64,000 nucleotides of DNA from Saccharicrinis sp963677655 (GTDB taxonomy: Bacteria; Bacteroidota; Bacteroidia; Bacteroidales; Marinilabiliaceae), in NCBI GenBank assembly GCA_963677655.1, contig OY782088.1, one strand, 5' to 3'. The position numbers and the translations under genes were made by a program. Numbering within the stretch: the first letter of the stretch is position 1; each line of letters starts with the position of its first letter. Under the pieces are notes generated by a model. The model was not told the DNA's origin and did not search any database. It saw only the letters and a program-made list of their open reading frames with translations. This document shows positions 1-8,213 of the stretch, piece by piece.

Positions 1-55
1 AAATGTCTATTCAATCGTTCTTTTAAATTGCTTGTGCATCCTGTGTAATGTTTAC

Positions 56-457
56 GGATCAAGTATAAAATTTGGGTCTAAATGCTGATTTAATTAATTA
101 AGTATAGATTTTTGTTAACCTGAATAGGAAATTCTTTACGTCAATAACACTTCTGAACTGTCGATAAAATTTCTTTGTTTTAAGGCTGAAAGCCTTATAC
201 ATCAAAACTTGTGACATCGTCCCAAGTACTTATACATCCTGTAAGTTCAGGCTATAGTCTGAAATATTTTTTATTGCATTCAAATCTACAAAATATTATT
301 GGAGGTAGTTACAGACTTTCAGCCTGATATTTTCCTGATGACAAAAACAAGGGGTGTTGCCACCTTGTTGTGATGTTATAGGCTTTCAGCCTCTTTTCTA
401 TAACAGCAAAAAACTCTTTTTTTTGTTCAGACCCAAATATTGTGCATGATCCATAAA
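56..457. repeat. Nested inverted-repeat element, copy 1
   Basis: First of three head-to-tail copies of a ~400-bp unit. Each unit is a set of nested inverted repeats. The outer arms (56-80 and 429-452) read GGATCA...TTTGGGTCT and the reverse complement. The middle arms (182-207 and 367-392) contain AGGCTGAAAGCCT and AGGCTTTCAGCCT. The inner arms (248-261 and 312-326) contain CAGGCTATAGTCTG and CAGACTTTCAGCCTG. A small hairpin GGTG-TTGC-CACC lies at 353-364. No open reading frame of note and no transposase were seen. It could be a MITE-like element or a long structured RNA; function unknown. Confidence 0.85.
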
Positions 458-892
458 GGATCAAGTATAAAAGTTTGGTCTAAATGTAGTTTTAATTAAT
501 TAAGTATAGATTTTTGTTTACCTGAATAGGAAATATTTTACGTCAATAACACTTCTGAACTGTCGATAGAGTTTCTTTGTTTTAAGGCTGAAAGCCTTAT
601 ACATCAAAACTTGTGACATCGTCCCAAGTACATATACACCCTGTAAGTTCAGGCTGCAAGTCTGAAACATTTTTATTACATTCAGATCTACTAAATATTA
701 TTGGAAGTAGTTACAGACTTTCAGCCTGATATTTTCCTGATGACAACACCAAGGGGCGATCCGCGAGCGCCATAGCTACTCTGCGGAGGCACTGCCACCT
801 TGTTGTGATGTTATAGGCTTTCAGCCTCTTTTCTATTTAACAGCAAAAAACTCTTTTTTTTTCAGACCCAAATATTGTGCATGATCCATAAA
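458..892. repeat. Nested inverted-repeat element, copy 2 (with 33-bp insertion)
   Basis: Second copy, separated from copy 1 only by a short ATAAA-type junction. It has the same order of arms as copy 1. It is 33 bp longer because a G+C-rich segment (about 758-790) replaces the loop of the small internal hairpin. Otherwise it differs from copies 1 and 3 by scattered substitutions. Confidence 0.85.
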
Positions 893-1286
893 GGATCAAG
901 TATAAAATTTGGGCCTAAATGCTGATTTAATTAAGTATAGATTTTTGTTAACCTGAATAGGAAATTCTTTACGTCAATAACACTTCTGAACTGTCGATAG
1001 AATTTCTTTTTTTTAAGGCTGAAAGCCTTATACATCAAAACTTGTGACATCGTCCCAAGTACATATACATCCTGTAAGTTCAGGCTATAGTCTACAATAT
1101 TTTTTATTGCATTCAAATCTACAAAATATTATTGGAGGTAGTTACAGACTTTCAGCCTGATATTTTCCTGATGACAAAAACAAGGGGCGTTGCCGCCTTG
1201 GTGTGATGTTATAGGCTTTCAGCCTCTTTTCTATTTAACAGCAAAAAACTCTTTTTTTTGTTCAGGCCCAAATATTGTGCATGATC
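893..1286. repeat. Nested inverted-repeat element, copy 3
   Basis: Third copy; it ends at the right outer arm near 1286. Its small hairpin at 1186-1197 reads GGCG-TTGC-CGCC where copy 1 has GGTG-TTGC-CACC, so one base pair changed on both sides. The stretch 1287-1472 that follows holds no gene that I can support. Confidence 0.85.
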
Positions 1287-1472
1287 AGATTTTATAATCC
1301 TCCAGATCCGGTTAATCCTGTCCAAAGAATTTTTTATTGAGATTTGTTTATAGCTTAAGAATTTTAGTGGTATTGTGGTTAAAGATGCAAAGGCTTATAA
1401 AGTATTACAATAAACTTTTGCTAGTCTTTTGTTTTAATCCCTTTGCTGATAAATTATTTGGCATCAGAGCAT

Positions 1473-1505
1473 AAAAAAAGCAGTCCTGAAAAATCAGAAC
1501 TGCTT
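1473..1505 (-). terminator. Intrinsic terminator of tRNA-Ser copy at 1514-1598
   Basis: The inverted repeat AGCAGT...ACTGCT, with a further CTGA/TCAG pairing inside, lies just past the tRNA 3' end on the minus strand. It is followed by a run of seven U in the transcript (A run at 1473-1479). Confidence 0.75.
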
Positions 1506-1513
1506 TTACCCAG

Positions 1514-1598
1514 CGGAGAGAGAGGGATTCGAACCCCCGGTACCTCGCGGTACAATGGTTTTCAAGACCACCGCATTCGACCACTCTGCCATCTCTCC
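1514..1598 (-). tRNA. tRNA-Ser(UGA)
   Basis: An 85-nt class II tRNA. The acceptor stem GGAGAGA pairs with TCTCTCC and G is the discriminator base. The anticodon loop CUUGAAA gives anticodon UGA. A long variable arm (TACCGCGAGGTA) is present, and the T arm contains GTTCGAAT. CCA is not encoded. The sequence is identical to the copy at 1779-1863, and each copy has its own terminator. Confidence 0.97.
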
Positions 1599-1732
1599 AA
1601 AATCTTATAATTAATCCAAACGCTTTCGTTTGGTGAATTTGCTTTTTTCTAAGCGGATGCAAATATATACTTTTTTCTTAATTATCTTAAAAAAAGTAAC
1701 GAAATAAAATAAAAAAAATTCTTTCTGAAATT

Positions 1733-1774
1733 CGAAAAAAAACCCGCCTTTGCAAATAAATTGCTTTGGCGGGT
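1733..1774 (-). terminator. Intrinsic terminator of tRNA-Ser copy at 1779-1863
   Basis: On the minus strand ACCCGCC pairs with GGCGGGT, with an inner GCAA/TTGC pairing. A run of eight or more U follows (A run at 1733-1742). Confidence 0.8.
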
Positions 1775-1778
1775 GAAG

Positions 1779-1863
1779 CGGAGAGAGAGGGATTCGAACC
1801 CCCGGTACCTCGCGGTACAATGGTTTTCAAGACCACCGCATTCGACCACTCTGCCATCTCTCC
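1779..1863 (-). tRNA. tRNA-Ser(UGA), second identical copy
   Basis: The 85-nt sequence and fold are the same as in the gene at 1514-1598, including UGA anticodon, long variable arm and absence of encoded CCA. It lies about 180 bp upstream in the direction of transcription. The spacer between the copies is not repeated. No gene was seen in 1864-2134. Confidence 0.97.
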
Positions 1864-2134
1864 AATACTTTTATATTTTATCCGAAATCATCCGTTTAAA
1901 GACTGTTTCAGTGTGTATCTCTTTTGATAACGGCTGCAAAAATAGAGTATTTTTTTAAACTGCAAAAATAAAAAATGAAAAAAATACTAAGTTTATTTTA
2001 GTGTTAATTATAAGTGCTTTTTTCTCAGTGAAGTAAGTGGTGAACTTTTTTTAAAAAAAATAGTCATTAATCTGTTTTTATAGCAAATAAGATAGAAACC
2101 AAGATCAATGACTAAAATAACAAGTGTGTATCGT

Positions 2135-2800
2135 TTAAAACTTACCAAATTTTAAGCTTAAACCAATGTTCCAACCTCTTAATATATCATTACCACCAAT
2201 TGGTTGTCCTTTTACTGATTCCGTTCTATATTCTAATCCAATATTACTAGTATATCTATAGCTACCAGTAATTGCAAAACGCATAAATTTAACCAGGTTA
2301 AATTCAATTTCAACACCTGGCTCTAAAACAAAGAAAGCATCGCTGTCTTCGTATCCGTTTTCTTCATCATACCAATCATCATTTTCATTGCCATAATGAT
2401 TGTTATAAGATATACCTCCGGCACCAATTAGTATTGGAAATGCAATGTGAACCGGATTTTTTGCACCAATAACAGGTTCTAGCAGTAAACCGCCATATCC
2501 ACCGGCATATTCATATTTTTCCATAAGGTTCATGTCGTAAATGGGCTCAGTGATAAACGCATTACCTCCTAATCCAATAGTAAAAGAGTGATTTATGAGC
2601 CATCCTCCTTTGGCTCCGATTACAATGGCGTCTCTGTCTGCAATTTGAGTGTAATTGAGCATGATACCACCATATCCTCCATTAGTGGTATTTCCATTGT
2701 TGCTAAAGATGGTTTTAATTTCATCATTATTTTCACTGGTTTGCGACCATAATGTTGATGACATCAATATTAATGCAAAGTAAAATACAATACGCTTCAT
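2135..2800 (-). CDS. Secreted outer-membrane barrel-like protein, unknown function
   Basis: 221 residues with a clear N-terminal signal peptide (hydrophobic residues 4-18, cleavage near LWSQ). The mature part is rich in Gly and aromatic residues with alternating hydrophobic strands. It ends in LSLKFGKF, an aromatic C terminus typical of outer-membrane beta-barrels. I recognise no named family. It is the last gene of a minus-strand run that starts with an ECF sigma factor (5028-5591), so it may be part of that regulon. The role is unknown; an envelope location is inferred. Confidence 0.7.
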   Translation of the reverse strand: MKRIVFYFALILMSSTLWSQTSENNDEIKTIFSNNGNTTNGGYGGIMLNYTQIADRDAIVIGAKGGWLINHSFTIGLGGNAFITEPIYDMNLMEKYEYAGGYGGLLLEPVIGAKNPVHIAFPILIGAGGISYNNHYGNENDDWYDEENGYEDSDAFFVLEPGVEIEFNLVKFMRFAITGSYRYTSNIGLEYRTESVKGQPIGGNDILRGWNIGLSLKFGKF

Positions 2801-2835
2801 ATTATTAAACTTTAATTGTTCAACTTTTTAAATTC

Positions 2836-3357
2836 TTAAAATGTGTAGGCAATACTAACAGTGTACATATCCATATTAACTCTGAAGTAGGTGGCGCCTC
2901 CGAATTCAAAGTTTGGATTAAAATCACTTGCCAGTACAAAAGGGTATTTCAAAAAACGATATTCTAAACCAACTACTCCATCTAATCCAAATGCAAAATA
3001 ATTGCCTTTGTGTTTTATTGTCGGACTAAAGGGTGTAAATAAGTTTCTGCTTTTGTAATATCTGTAATATCTAAAATGAGTACCATATCCATAGTAGAAA
3101 AAGAATTTAGAACTCTTTTTAGGAAAGGCTACTTCATGAAAAGTTCTGAATCCACTTACGCTAAAACCTCCATCTTTAATAATAGCTTGCGCACTAAATG
3201 CAGATTCGTTAGGTAAAAGTCGTTTAATCATAACACCTGGTCCAGCACCATCTTTATACCCAATCAGGGTTTTATAATCCTGAGCAGATGATGTACTAGA
3301 ATGAGCTATAAATAAAACCAGTGGTAAAATGATATATTTTAAATGTTGAAAATTCAT
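2836..3357 (-). CDS. Secreted barrel-like protein, unknown function
   Basis: About 173 residues from the ATG at 3357, which places a signal peptide (LKYIILPLVLFIAHSSTSSAQ) at the N terminus. An upstream ATG at 3387 in the same frame would overlap the preceding stop codon and put charged residues ahead of the signal, so I prefer 3357. The mature part is Gly- and aromatic-rich, with alternating strands, and ends in YTVSIAYTF, an outer-membrane-like terminus. It sits between the DUF4097-like gene and another barrel-like gene in the ECF sigma operon. Function unknown. Confidence 0.7.
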   Translation of the reverse strand: MNFQHLKYIILPLVLFIAHSSTSSAQDYKTLIGYKDGAGPGVMIKRLLPNESAFSAQAIIKDGGFSVSGFRTFHEVAFPKKSSKFFFYYGYGTHFRYYRYYKSRNLFTPFSPTIKHKGNYFAFGLDGVVGLEYRFLKYPFVLASDFNPNFEFGGATYFRVNMDMYTVSIAYTF

Positions 3358-3386
3358 TTCTTTGATCTTTATTGATTGCAAAATCA

Positions 3387-4466
3387 TTAGTTAATTTCTA
3401 TATCTGCATTTGAAGCATCAATAATGATTTCTTTTGAGCTATTTTCTTTTAAGAAATAGCCTGTCTTTTTTAATGAATTATTGTTGTTAGTTTTAGTTTC
3501 ATTAATCCAGGTTATCTTTTTATTGAATTTGGTTGATGTTTTATCATCGTAGGTCGTAATTTTAAAAGCTTCATTAGGTAGAGATATATTTAAATTAGCA
3601 TATAAGCTTTTTAAGTTAACTTTTTCAAAATCAGAGGAACATGCAAGTTGTTTAAGTATTCCGTATTTAATATTTAAGCTAATTTCTTTGTTTAAATTAT
3701 AGAAGTTCAGCTCGCAAAATTCCGAATCACCAAAAATATAATTCGCATCATTAATATTAATTTTACCTCGTCGGGCATCCAGTTTGAGTAAATTAACTTT
3801 ATTAATATTTACATTGGATGATTTTGAATCAAGGGTAATGTTATTCCCCTTTTTGATATTGGAATCCATAAAGTTTAGAAAAAGATTTCCTTGCTCAATA
3901 TTTGAAATAATTAAGTTTCCGAACGATAAATTTAGTCGTGTATTTCCACTTAGGTTTTTAGCCTGTAAATCTCCGTTTGATAAATTGATACTAATATCTC
4001 CTTTTAAAGAGGGGAGTATAATGTTGCCATACTTATTATCAATTTTTAAATTAATATAGTTAGGTATGGTGATATAATAATCTACATGAGTCTGTTCCTC
4101 GTTTGAGGATAACGTATTGGTTGCTTCTTTCAGATCTTTGAAAAAAGAAGAATAATTACTTCCGTACAGAGTTTTTACAGACCGGTATAATGAATTACCT
4201 GATATGTCGAAAGAGACGTTGCTTTTGGTTTTGTTAAAACGACTTTCACTTTTTTCAGATACAATAAAATCAATATCTACTTTTACAGAGTCTTTATCCC
4301 ATACCTCAACATAGATGGTTCCATATTTATTTATAACCTCAAGTGTACCTGATGCATTTATTTTAAAGGTATGCGATTGTTTTAATTCCTCATGATAATC
4401 CTGAGCAAAGGAGTATTGAGAGATTAAACAACATCCTATTAATATTATAAGTGTAACATATCGCAT
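3387..4466 (-). CDS. Secreted DUF4097-like (putative adhesin) protein
   Basis: 359 residues with a signal peptide (LIILIGCCLISQYSFAQ). The mature N terminus has the pattern HTFKINASGTLEVINKYG, seen in DUF4097-type proteins. It is followed by many short repeated strands (NKYGNIILPSL, NGDLQAKNL, FGNLIISN), as expected for a parallel beta-solenoid. Such proteins are often encoded beside ECF sigma/anti-sigma pairs in Bacteroidota, as here. Its molecular role is not established. The next gene downstream begins 30 bp beyond its stop. Confidence 0.75.
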   Translation of the reverse strand: MRYVTLIILIGCCLISQYSFAQDYHEELKQSHTFKINASGTLEVINKYGTIYVEVWDKDSVKVDIDFIVSEKSESRFNKTKSNVSFDISGNSLYRSVKTLYGSNYSSFFKDLKEATNTLSSNEEQTHVDYYITIPNYINLKIDNKYGNIILPSLKGDISINLSNGDLQAKNLSGNTRLNLSFGNLIISNIEQGNLFLNFMDSNIKKGNNITLDSKSSNVNINKVNLLKLDARRGKININDANYIFGDSEFCELNFYNLNKEISLNIKYGILKQLACSSDFEKVNLKSLYANLNISLPNEAFKITTYDDKTSTKFNKKITWINETKTNNNNSLKKTGYFLKENSSKEIIIDASNADIEIN

Positions 4467-4491
4467 GATATATGATATTTAATGTGTTATT

Positions 4492-5016
4492 TTAGATATT
4501 ATCAGTTTTTGTTATTTCTTCCTTTTGTTCAGGTGATAAATACTTCAGAATATCCTCCAGAATTTTGAGTTTCATTCTGTAGTTCAAAATCATTGCTTCA
4601 ACAACCTCTCTGTTTGAAATATCATCATTTAAATCTTCTTTTAACTCAGTCATTGCAGAATCCAAAATTGCCAATTCTTCATTAACATCGTTTTTAATTT
4701 CAGGATTGTGAGATGTCAATTTGTAAATCAGTTCCTTTTTTTGATGTAATATATTATCGTAATACCTTTCGGTTTCTTCAATTTCGCTGAATAATTGGTT
4801 TTGATAAGATGGTTGTATCGTATAAAATTTAACAGCAAGTAATGCTATAATAAAAATTGCTGCAGCACTTGAGGTACTAATTATGATTCTTTTGACAACA
4901 CGGGTTTTCTTTTTAGGCAAATTACTTTCAATACGATCCCACATGTCAATTGAAGGTGTTAAATCATCAAAGAGATCTTTGTTGTTTTCTATATGTTTTT
5001 CAAAATTATCTTTCAT
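4492..5016 (-). CDS. Putative membrane anti-sigma factor
   Basis: 174 residues. The cytoplasmic N terminus (1-45) has the FxxxxPSIDMWDRIESNLPKK pattern common to small Bacteroidota proteins paired with ECF sigma factors. One transmembrane helix follows (about 45-65, IIISTSSAAAIFIIALLAV). The periplasmic part (66-174) is strongly charged and probably helical/coiled. It starts 11 bp after the stop of the ECF sigma gene, so the two are probably co-transcribed. The anti-sigma role is inferred from position and topology; no zinc-binding HxxxCxxC motif is present. Confidence 0.7.
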   Translation of the reverse strand: MKDNFEKHIENNKDLFDDLTPSIDMWDRIESNLPKKKTRVVKRIIISTSSAAAIFIIALLAVKFYTIQPSYQNQLFSEIEETERYYDNILHQKKELIYKLTSHNPEIKNDVNEELAILDSAMTELKEDLNDDISNREVVEAMILNYRMKLKILEDILKYLSPEQKEEITKTDNI

Positions 5017-5027
5017 CTCTCTGTTTT

Positions 5028-5591
5028 TTAGTTTGTGCTAAATTCAAATTTCCCTGCATTAATAATTTCAATGATCTTTTTCTTTGCTCGTGCTAACTGA
5101 GATTTTGAAGTTGATTCACTTATATCTAATATTTCAGAAATTTCCTGGTGGTCATATCCTTCAATCAGGTACAGAGAAAAAACAACCCTGTAACCGTTAG
5201 GAAGGAGTCCCATTGCTTTCTTTATTTGTTCAATTTTTAAATTACTACTCTCCAGGTATGGTTCATCCTCAAAATCAACGTTAAATACATTGTCTGTATA
5301 TTCCAGTTCTATTTTTTTTCTCTTTAGTTCATTAATGCACCTGTTAACAACAATTCTTTTTAACCAGGCGCCAAATGTAGATTCAAACCTGAAAGTATCC
5401 AGTCTTCTGAATGCTTCACAAAATGCTTCTTGCAGTACGTCTTCAGCTTCAGGAATACTATTCATCATTCGACAGCATATATTAAACATTGCTTTGCTGT
5501 ATAATTCATAAAGCTTTTTTTGATACTTACTGTTACCTTTTCTTGCTTTATCAATTATCGATTTATGTATGTCAATGTTTATTGGCTCCAA
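5028..5591 (-). CDS. ECF-type RNA polymerase sigma factor
   Basis: 187 residues with sigma-70 region 2 (about 25-90: AEDVLQEAFCEAFRRLDTF, FGAWLKRIVVNRCINELKR) and region 4 (about 125-180: LPNGYRVVFSLYLIEGYDHQEISEILDISESTSKSQLARAKKK). It should direct RNA polymerase to envelope-related promoters and to its own operon (4492-2135). The only usable start is TTG at 5591: a stop codon lies two codons upstream and the next in-frame Met falls inside region 2. The putative anti-sigma gene follows at once. Confidence 0.9.
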   Translation of the reverse strand: MEPINIDIHKSIIDKARKGNSKYQKKLYELYSKAMFNICCRMMNSIPEAEDVLQEAFCEAFRRLDTFRFESTFGAWLKRIVVNRCINELKRKKIELEYTDNVFNVDFEDEPYLESSNLKIEQIKKAMGLLPNGYRVVFSLYLIEGYDHQEISEILDISESTSKSQLARAKKKIIEIINAGKFEFSTN

Positions 5592-5659
5592 GAGTTAAAA
5601 ATTTTATCTAATGACAATTGTTGATTTTAATAGTTGCATCAAGATTATAAAAAAATACT

Positions 5660-5715
5660 CAATTAAATATTTTATCAATATTTAATTGTAAATATCTGTT
5701 TATAAAATAATTTTG
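5660..5715 (+). promoter_or_regulatory. Promoter of the histidine-kinase operon with overlapping 12-bp palindrome
   Basis: CAATTAAATATT (5660-5671) and its exact reverse complement (5677-5688) flank a 5-bp spacer. The right arm ends in ATTG (5685-5688), placed 19 bp before TAATTTTG (5708-5715), a Bacteroidota -7 element. A dimeric regulator bound here would cover the -33 region. The divergent ECF sigma gene begins at 5591, so the site could also act on it. Confidence 0.55.
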
Positions 5716-5787
5716 TGATGGATTTTAATTCAACGCGATATATTTTTTATACATAAATTTTTTAAAAGAACTTGAAATCATTACTTC

Positions 5788-7629
5788 ATGAATGAATTCA
5801 GAGAGTTAAAATATCTGCGAGATGATATTGTAAATAAAGCTTTGGTTATAGGTTATTTATTTGGACTTATTTCTTACTTAGTTACATTAGTTAGAGCTAT
5901 TAAATATGGTTTTAACTGGACTTTTGTAGCTATTACTGTAGTCATTATATATTTAGGATTATTGGTTTTTTACCGAACTAAAATAAAGCTTAATTATAAA
6001 GTAGCCTCTGTAGTTATTGTTGTATTAATGGCATTGGTTACCGGGTTATCAAAATTTGGATTTTTAGTTTCTTCAAAAGCATATATTATACTGATTCCAA
6101 TATTTGTTTCGTTTGTTTTAGGCTATCGAAAGGCTATAGCTTTACTTATATTTTTTAGTGTTGTATATGCATTGTTTGGATTTCTTTATATAAATAAAAT
6201 TATCCCATATAACATAGATGTAAATTCTTATGTGTTGTCGCCTATATCATGGGTGATGGATATTACAATTATAATTCTAACAGCCGCAGCATTGTTGGTT
6301 GTTGGTGAAAAATATTCAGATTCATTATTAAAAAATCTGGCTTTAATTAAGCAACAAAACAAGGATTTAAATATACGGGAGCAAAAATTTTATTTGCTTT
6401 TTAATAATTCTTTTGATGCAATTCTACTTATAGAAAATGGTTTTATTATTGATATGAATAAGAGTGCATCCAGAGTTTTACAAATAAGTAAAGAAGAATG
6501 CATTGGTATGCATATTGAACAATTTGCACCAGAAAAACAACCTGATGGAAGTTTATCTGCTCCCAGAATGAGAGAAACTGCTTCTGAAGTTAGTGATGGA
6601 GCAATTAAAACTTTTGAATTTAGGCACTTAAGGTCCAATGGTGAAGAGTTTGATTCAGAAGTACATATTTCATCAATAAAATTAAATGACAAAGAGTTGT
6701 ATCAGGTTTTGATTAAGGATATTACAGACCAAAAACAACAGCAAAAAGAACTAGAGAATTATAAACTACATCTTGAAAATTTGGTTGAGAAAAGAGCGAA
6801 GGCATTACATAAAGCAAATCAAGATTTGATAGTCTCTAATGTTAAATTAAAGAAACAACATGAAAAACTAGAAAAATCAATAGCAGAGATTCATTCTATG
6901 CAAGAACAATTGATTGAAAAAGAAAAAATGGCAACAATTGGAGTAATGACTGCAGGTGTTGCTCATGAAATAAATAATCCTCTTAATTTTATTCAAACAG
7001 GGCTTTATACGCTGCAAAATACTCTTGAATATAGTTGTTTGAGTGATGATGATATGAAAGTCAGCAGGCAGGTTTTAAAATATATGGAGGAAGGTGTTGA
7101 TAGAATATCAAATATTGTTAATGGATTAGGTAGTTTTAGTAATAATGGACAACATGGATTTTCTGAATGTAATATCAGTGATATATTAAATAACTGTCTT
7201 GTCGTTTTAAGTCATAAAATTAAAAATCGTATACAGGTTATTAAAGACTATGAAGATTGTGATTTAAAAGTATTGGCATTAGAGGAAGGTTTGCATCAAG
7301 TCTTTTTTAATATTTTATTTAATTCTGTTCAGGCCATTAAAAATGATGGTGTTATACAGATAAATGCAAAAAAAGAAGGAGATGGAAATCTTTTAGTTAC
7401 CATTAAAGATAATGGTATTGGAATGTCAGTAGAGACGCAAAATAAAATATTTGATCCCTTTTTTACACTGAAAAAAGCAGGAGAAGGCTCTGGTTTAGGA
7501 ATGACTATAGTGTATAATGTAATAAAAGAGCATAAAGGTAAAGTTCTTGTTGATTCAAAACTGGGAGAGGGAACACAGATAAAAATAATATTGCCTATTT
7601 TTAACGCTAAAAGTGAAACTTATATATGA
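5788..7629 (+). CDS. Membrane PAS-domain sensor histidine kinase
   Basis: 613 residues. About six hydrophobic segments form the N-terminal membrane region (18-185). A PAS domain follows (about 200-315), then a coiled coil (about 320-385). The HisKA domain carries the phospho-acceptor H box AHEINNPLNF near residue 395, and the HATPase domain has N and G boxes (DNGIGMS, GSGLGMTIV). The C terminus overlaps the downstream receiver gene by 4 bp (ATGA), so the two are translationally coupled. The signal sensed is unknown; the membrane region suggests a lipid-soluble or membrane-derived cue. Confidence 0.92.
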   Translation: MNEFRELKYLRDDIVNKALVIGYLFGLISYLVTLVRAIKYGFNWTFVAITVVIIYLGLLVFYRTKIKLNYKVASVVIVVLMALVTGLSKFGFLVSSKAYIILIPIFVSFVLGYRKAIALLIFFSVVYALFGFLYINKIIPYNIDVNSYVLSPISWVMDITIIILTAAALLVVGEKYSDSLLKNLALIKQQNKDLNIREQKFYLLFNNSFDAILLIENGFIIDMNKSASRVLQISKEECIGMHIEQFAPEKQPDGSLSAPRMRETASEVSDGAIKTFEFRHLRSNGEEFDSEVHISSIKLNDKELYQVLIKDITDQKQQQKELENYKLHLENLVEKRAKALHKANQDLIVSNVKLKKQHEKLEKSIAEIHSMQEQLIEKEKMATIGVMTAGVAHEINNPLNFIQTGLYTLQNTLEYSCLSDDDMKVSRQVLKYMEEGVDRISNIVNGLGSFSNNGQHGFSECNISDILNNCLVVLSHKIKNRIQVIKDYEDCDLKVLALEEGLHQVFFNILFNSVQAIKNDGVIQINAKKEGDGNLLVTIKDNGIGMSVETQNKIFDPFFTLKKAGEGSGLGMTIVYNVIKEHKGKVLVDSKLGEGTQIKIILPIFNAKSETYI

Positions 7630-7979
7630 TTTTATATTTAGATGATGAACCAATTAATCTCAAGTTATTTGAGTTAATGTTTAAAAAAAAATACAAAGTT
7701 GTTTTATCAGAATCTCCTGAAAAGGCATTGGATTTATTGAAAGAAACTAATGATATTAAGGTTGTGATTTCAGATATGAAAATGCCGATTATGAATGGAG
7801 TGGAATTTGTAGAAAAAGCTAAAGGTTTTAAATCAGAGATACCTTATTTTTTGCTTTCAGGTTATGGAACTAATGAAATAATAACAGATGCTTTGAAAAG
7901 TAAACTCATAGACGGTTACTTTCAAAAACCATTAAAAAGAGTTGTAATTGAGAAAGAATTAGATAAGTATTTAGAGTAG
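7626..7979 (+). CDS. Single-domain response regulator (receiver only)
   Basis: 117 residues forming one receiver domain: acidic pair DD near residue 5, phospho-acceptor Asp in VVISDMKMP (near 50), conserved Ser in LLSGYG and Lys in FQKPL. No output domain follows. The start overlaps the stop of the histidine kinase by 4 bp, so the kinase is the likely partner. It may act by protein-protein contact or as a phosphate sink. A terminator follows. Confidence 0.92.
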   Translation: MILYLDDEPINLKLFELMFKKKYKVVLSESPEKALDLLKETNDIKVVISDMKMPIMNGVEFVEKAKGFKSEIPYFLLSGYGTNEIITDALKSKLIDGYFQKPLKRVVIEKELDKYLE

Positions 7980-8008
7980 AAATAATAAAAAAATAATATT
8001 TTTTTTTA

Positions 8009-8046
8009 AGCCGAAATAACAATTTTATTGTATTTCGGTTTTTGTG
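8009..8046 (+). terminator. Intrinsic terminator after the receiver gene
   Basis: AGCCGAAATA pairs with TATTTCGGTT across a short A/T loop and is followed by TTTTGTGTTTTT. Confidence 0.75.
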
Positions 8047-8139
8047 TTTTTATTAGAGGGGTAGGGTGTAATTAAAAGGTGTTTAAAAATTACAAACGGT
8101 TATTTTATTGTAGGTGTTTGCTTTCAAAAAATACAAAAA

Positions 8140-8171
8140 TTTGGAGGTAAAGGTTTAAATTTATAAGTTTG
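8140..8171 (+). promoter_or_regulatory. Promoter of amt
   Basis: TTTG (8140-8143), a 20-bp gap and TAAGTTTG (8164-8171) match the Bacteroidota -33/-7 consensus closely. The ATG of amt lies 43 bp downstream of the -7 element. Confidence 0.6.
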
Positions 8172-8213
8172 CAGCCAGAGAAATGATTATTACCACCTAT
8201 TAAGAAAAATTTT

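Noticed and set aside
931..1116. 61-codon frame inside repeat copy 3
   Set aside because: It lies within the palindromic element, is not preserved in copies 1 and 2 and has no recognisable features.
56..1286. Possible CRISPR array or coding repeats in the triplicated region
   Set aside because: Units are ~400 bp with no short regular spacers and no cas genes are in the window; the short frames inside are interrupted and differ between copies.
1405..1958. Several short frames over the tRNA-Ser genes
   Set aside because: They are translations of tRNA sequence and terminators.
8041..8213. Riboswitch or nitrogen-responsive RNA before amt
   Set aside because: The leader after the promoter is only about 35-40 nt, too short for a known riboswitch, and no matching motif was seen.
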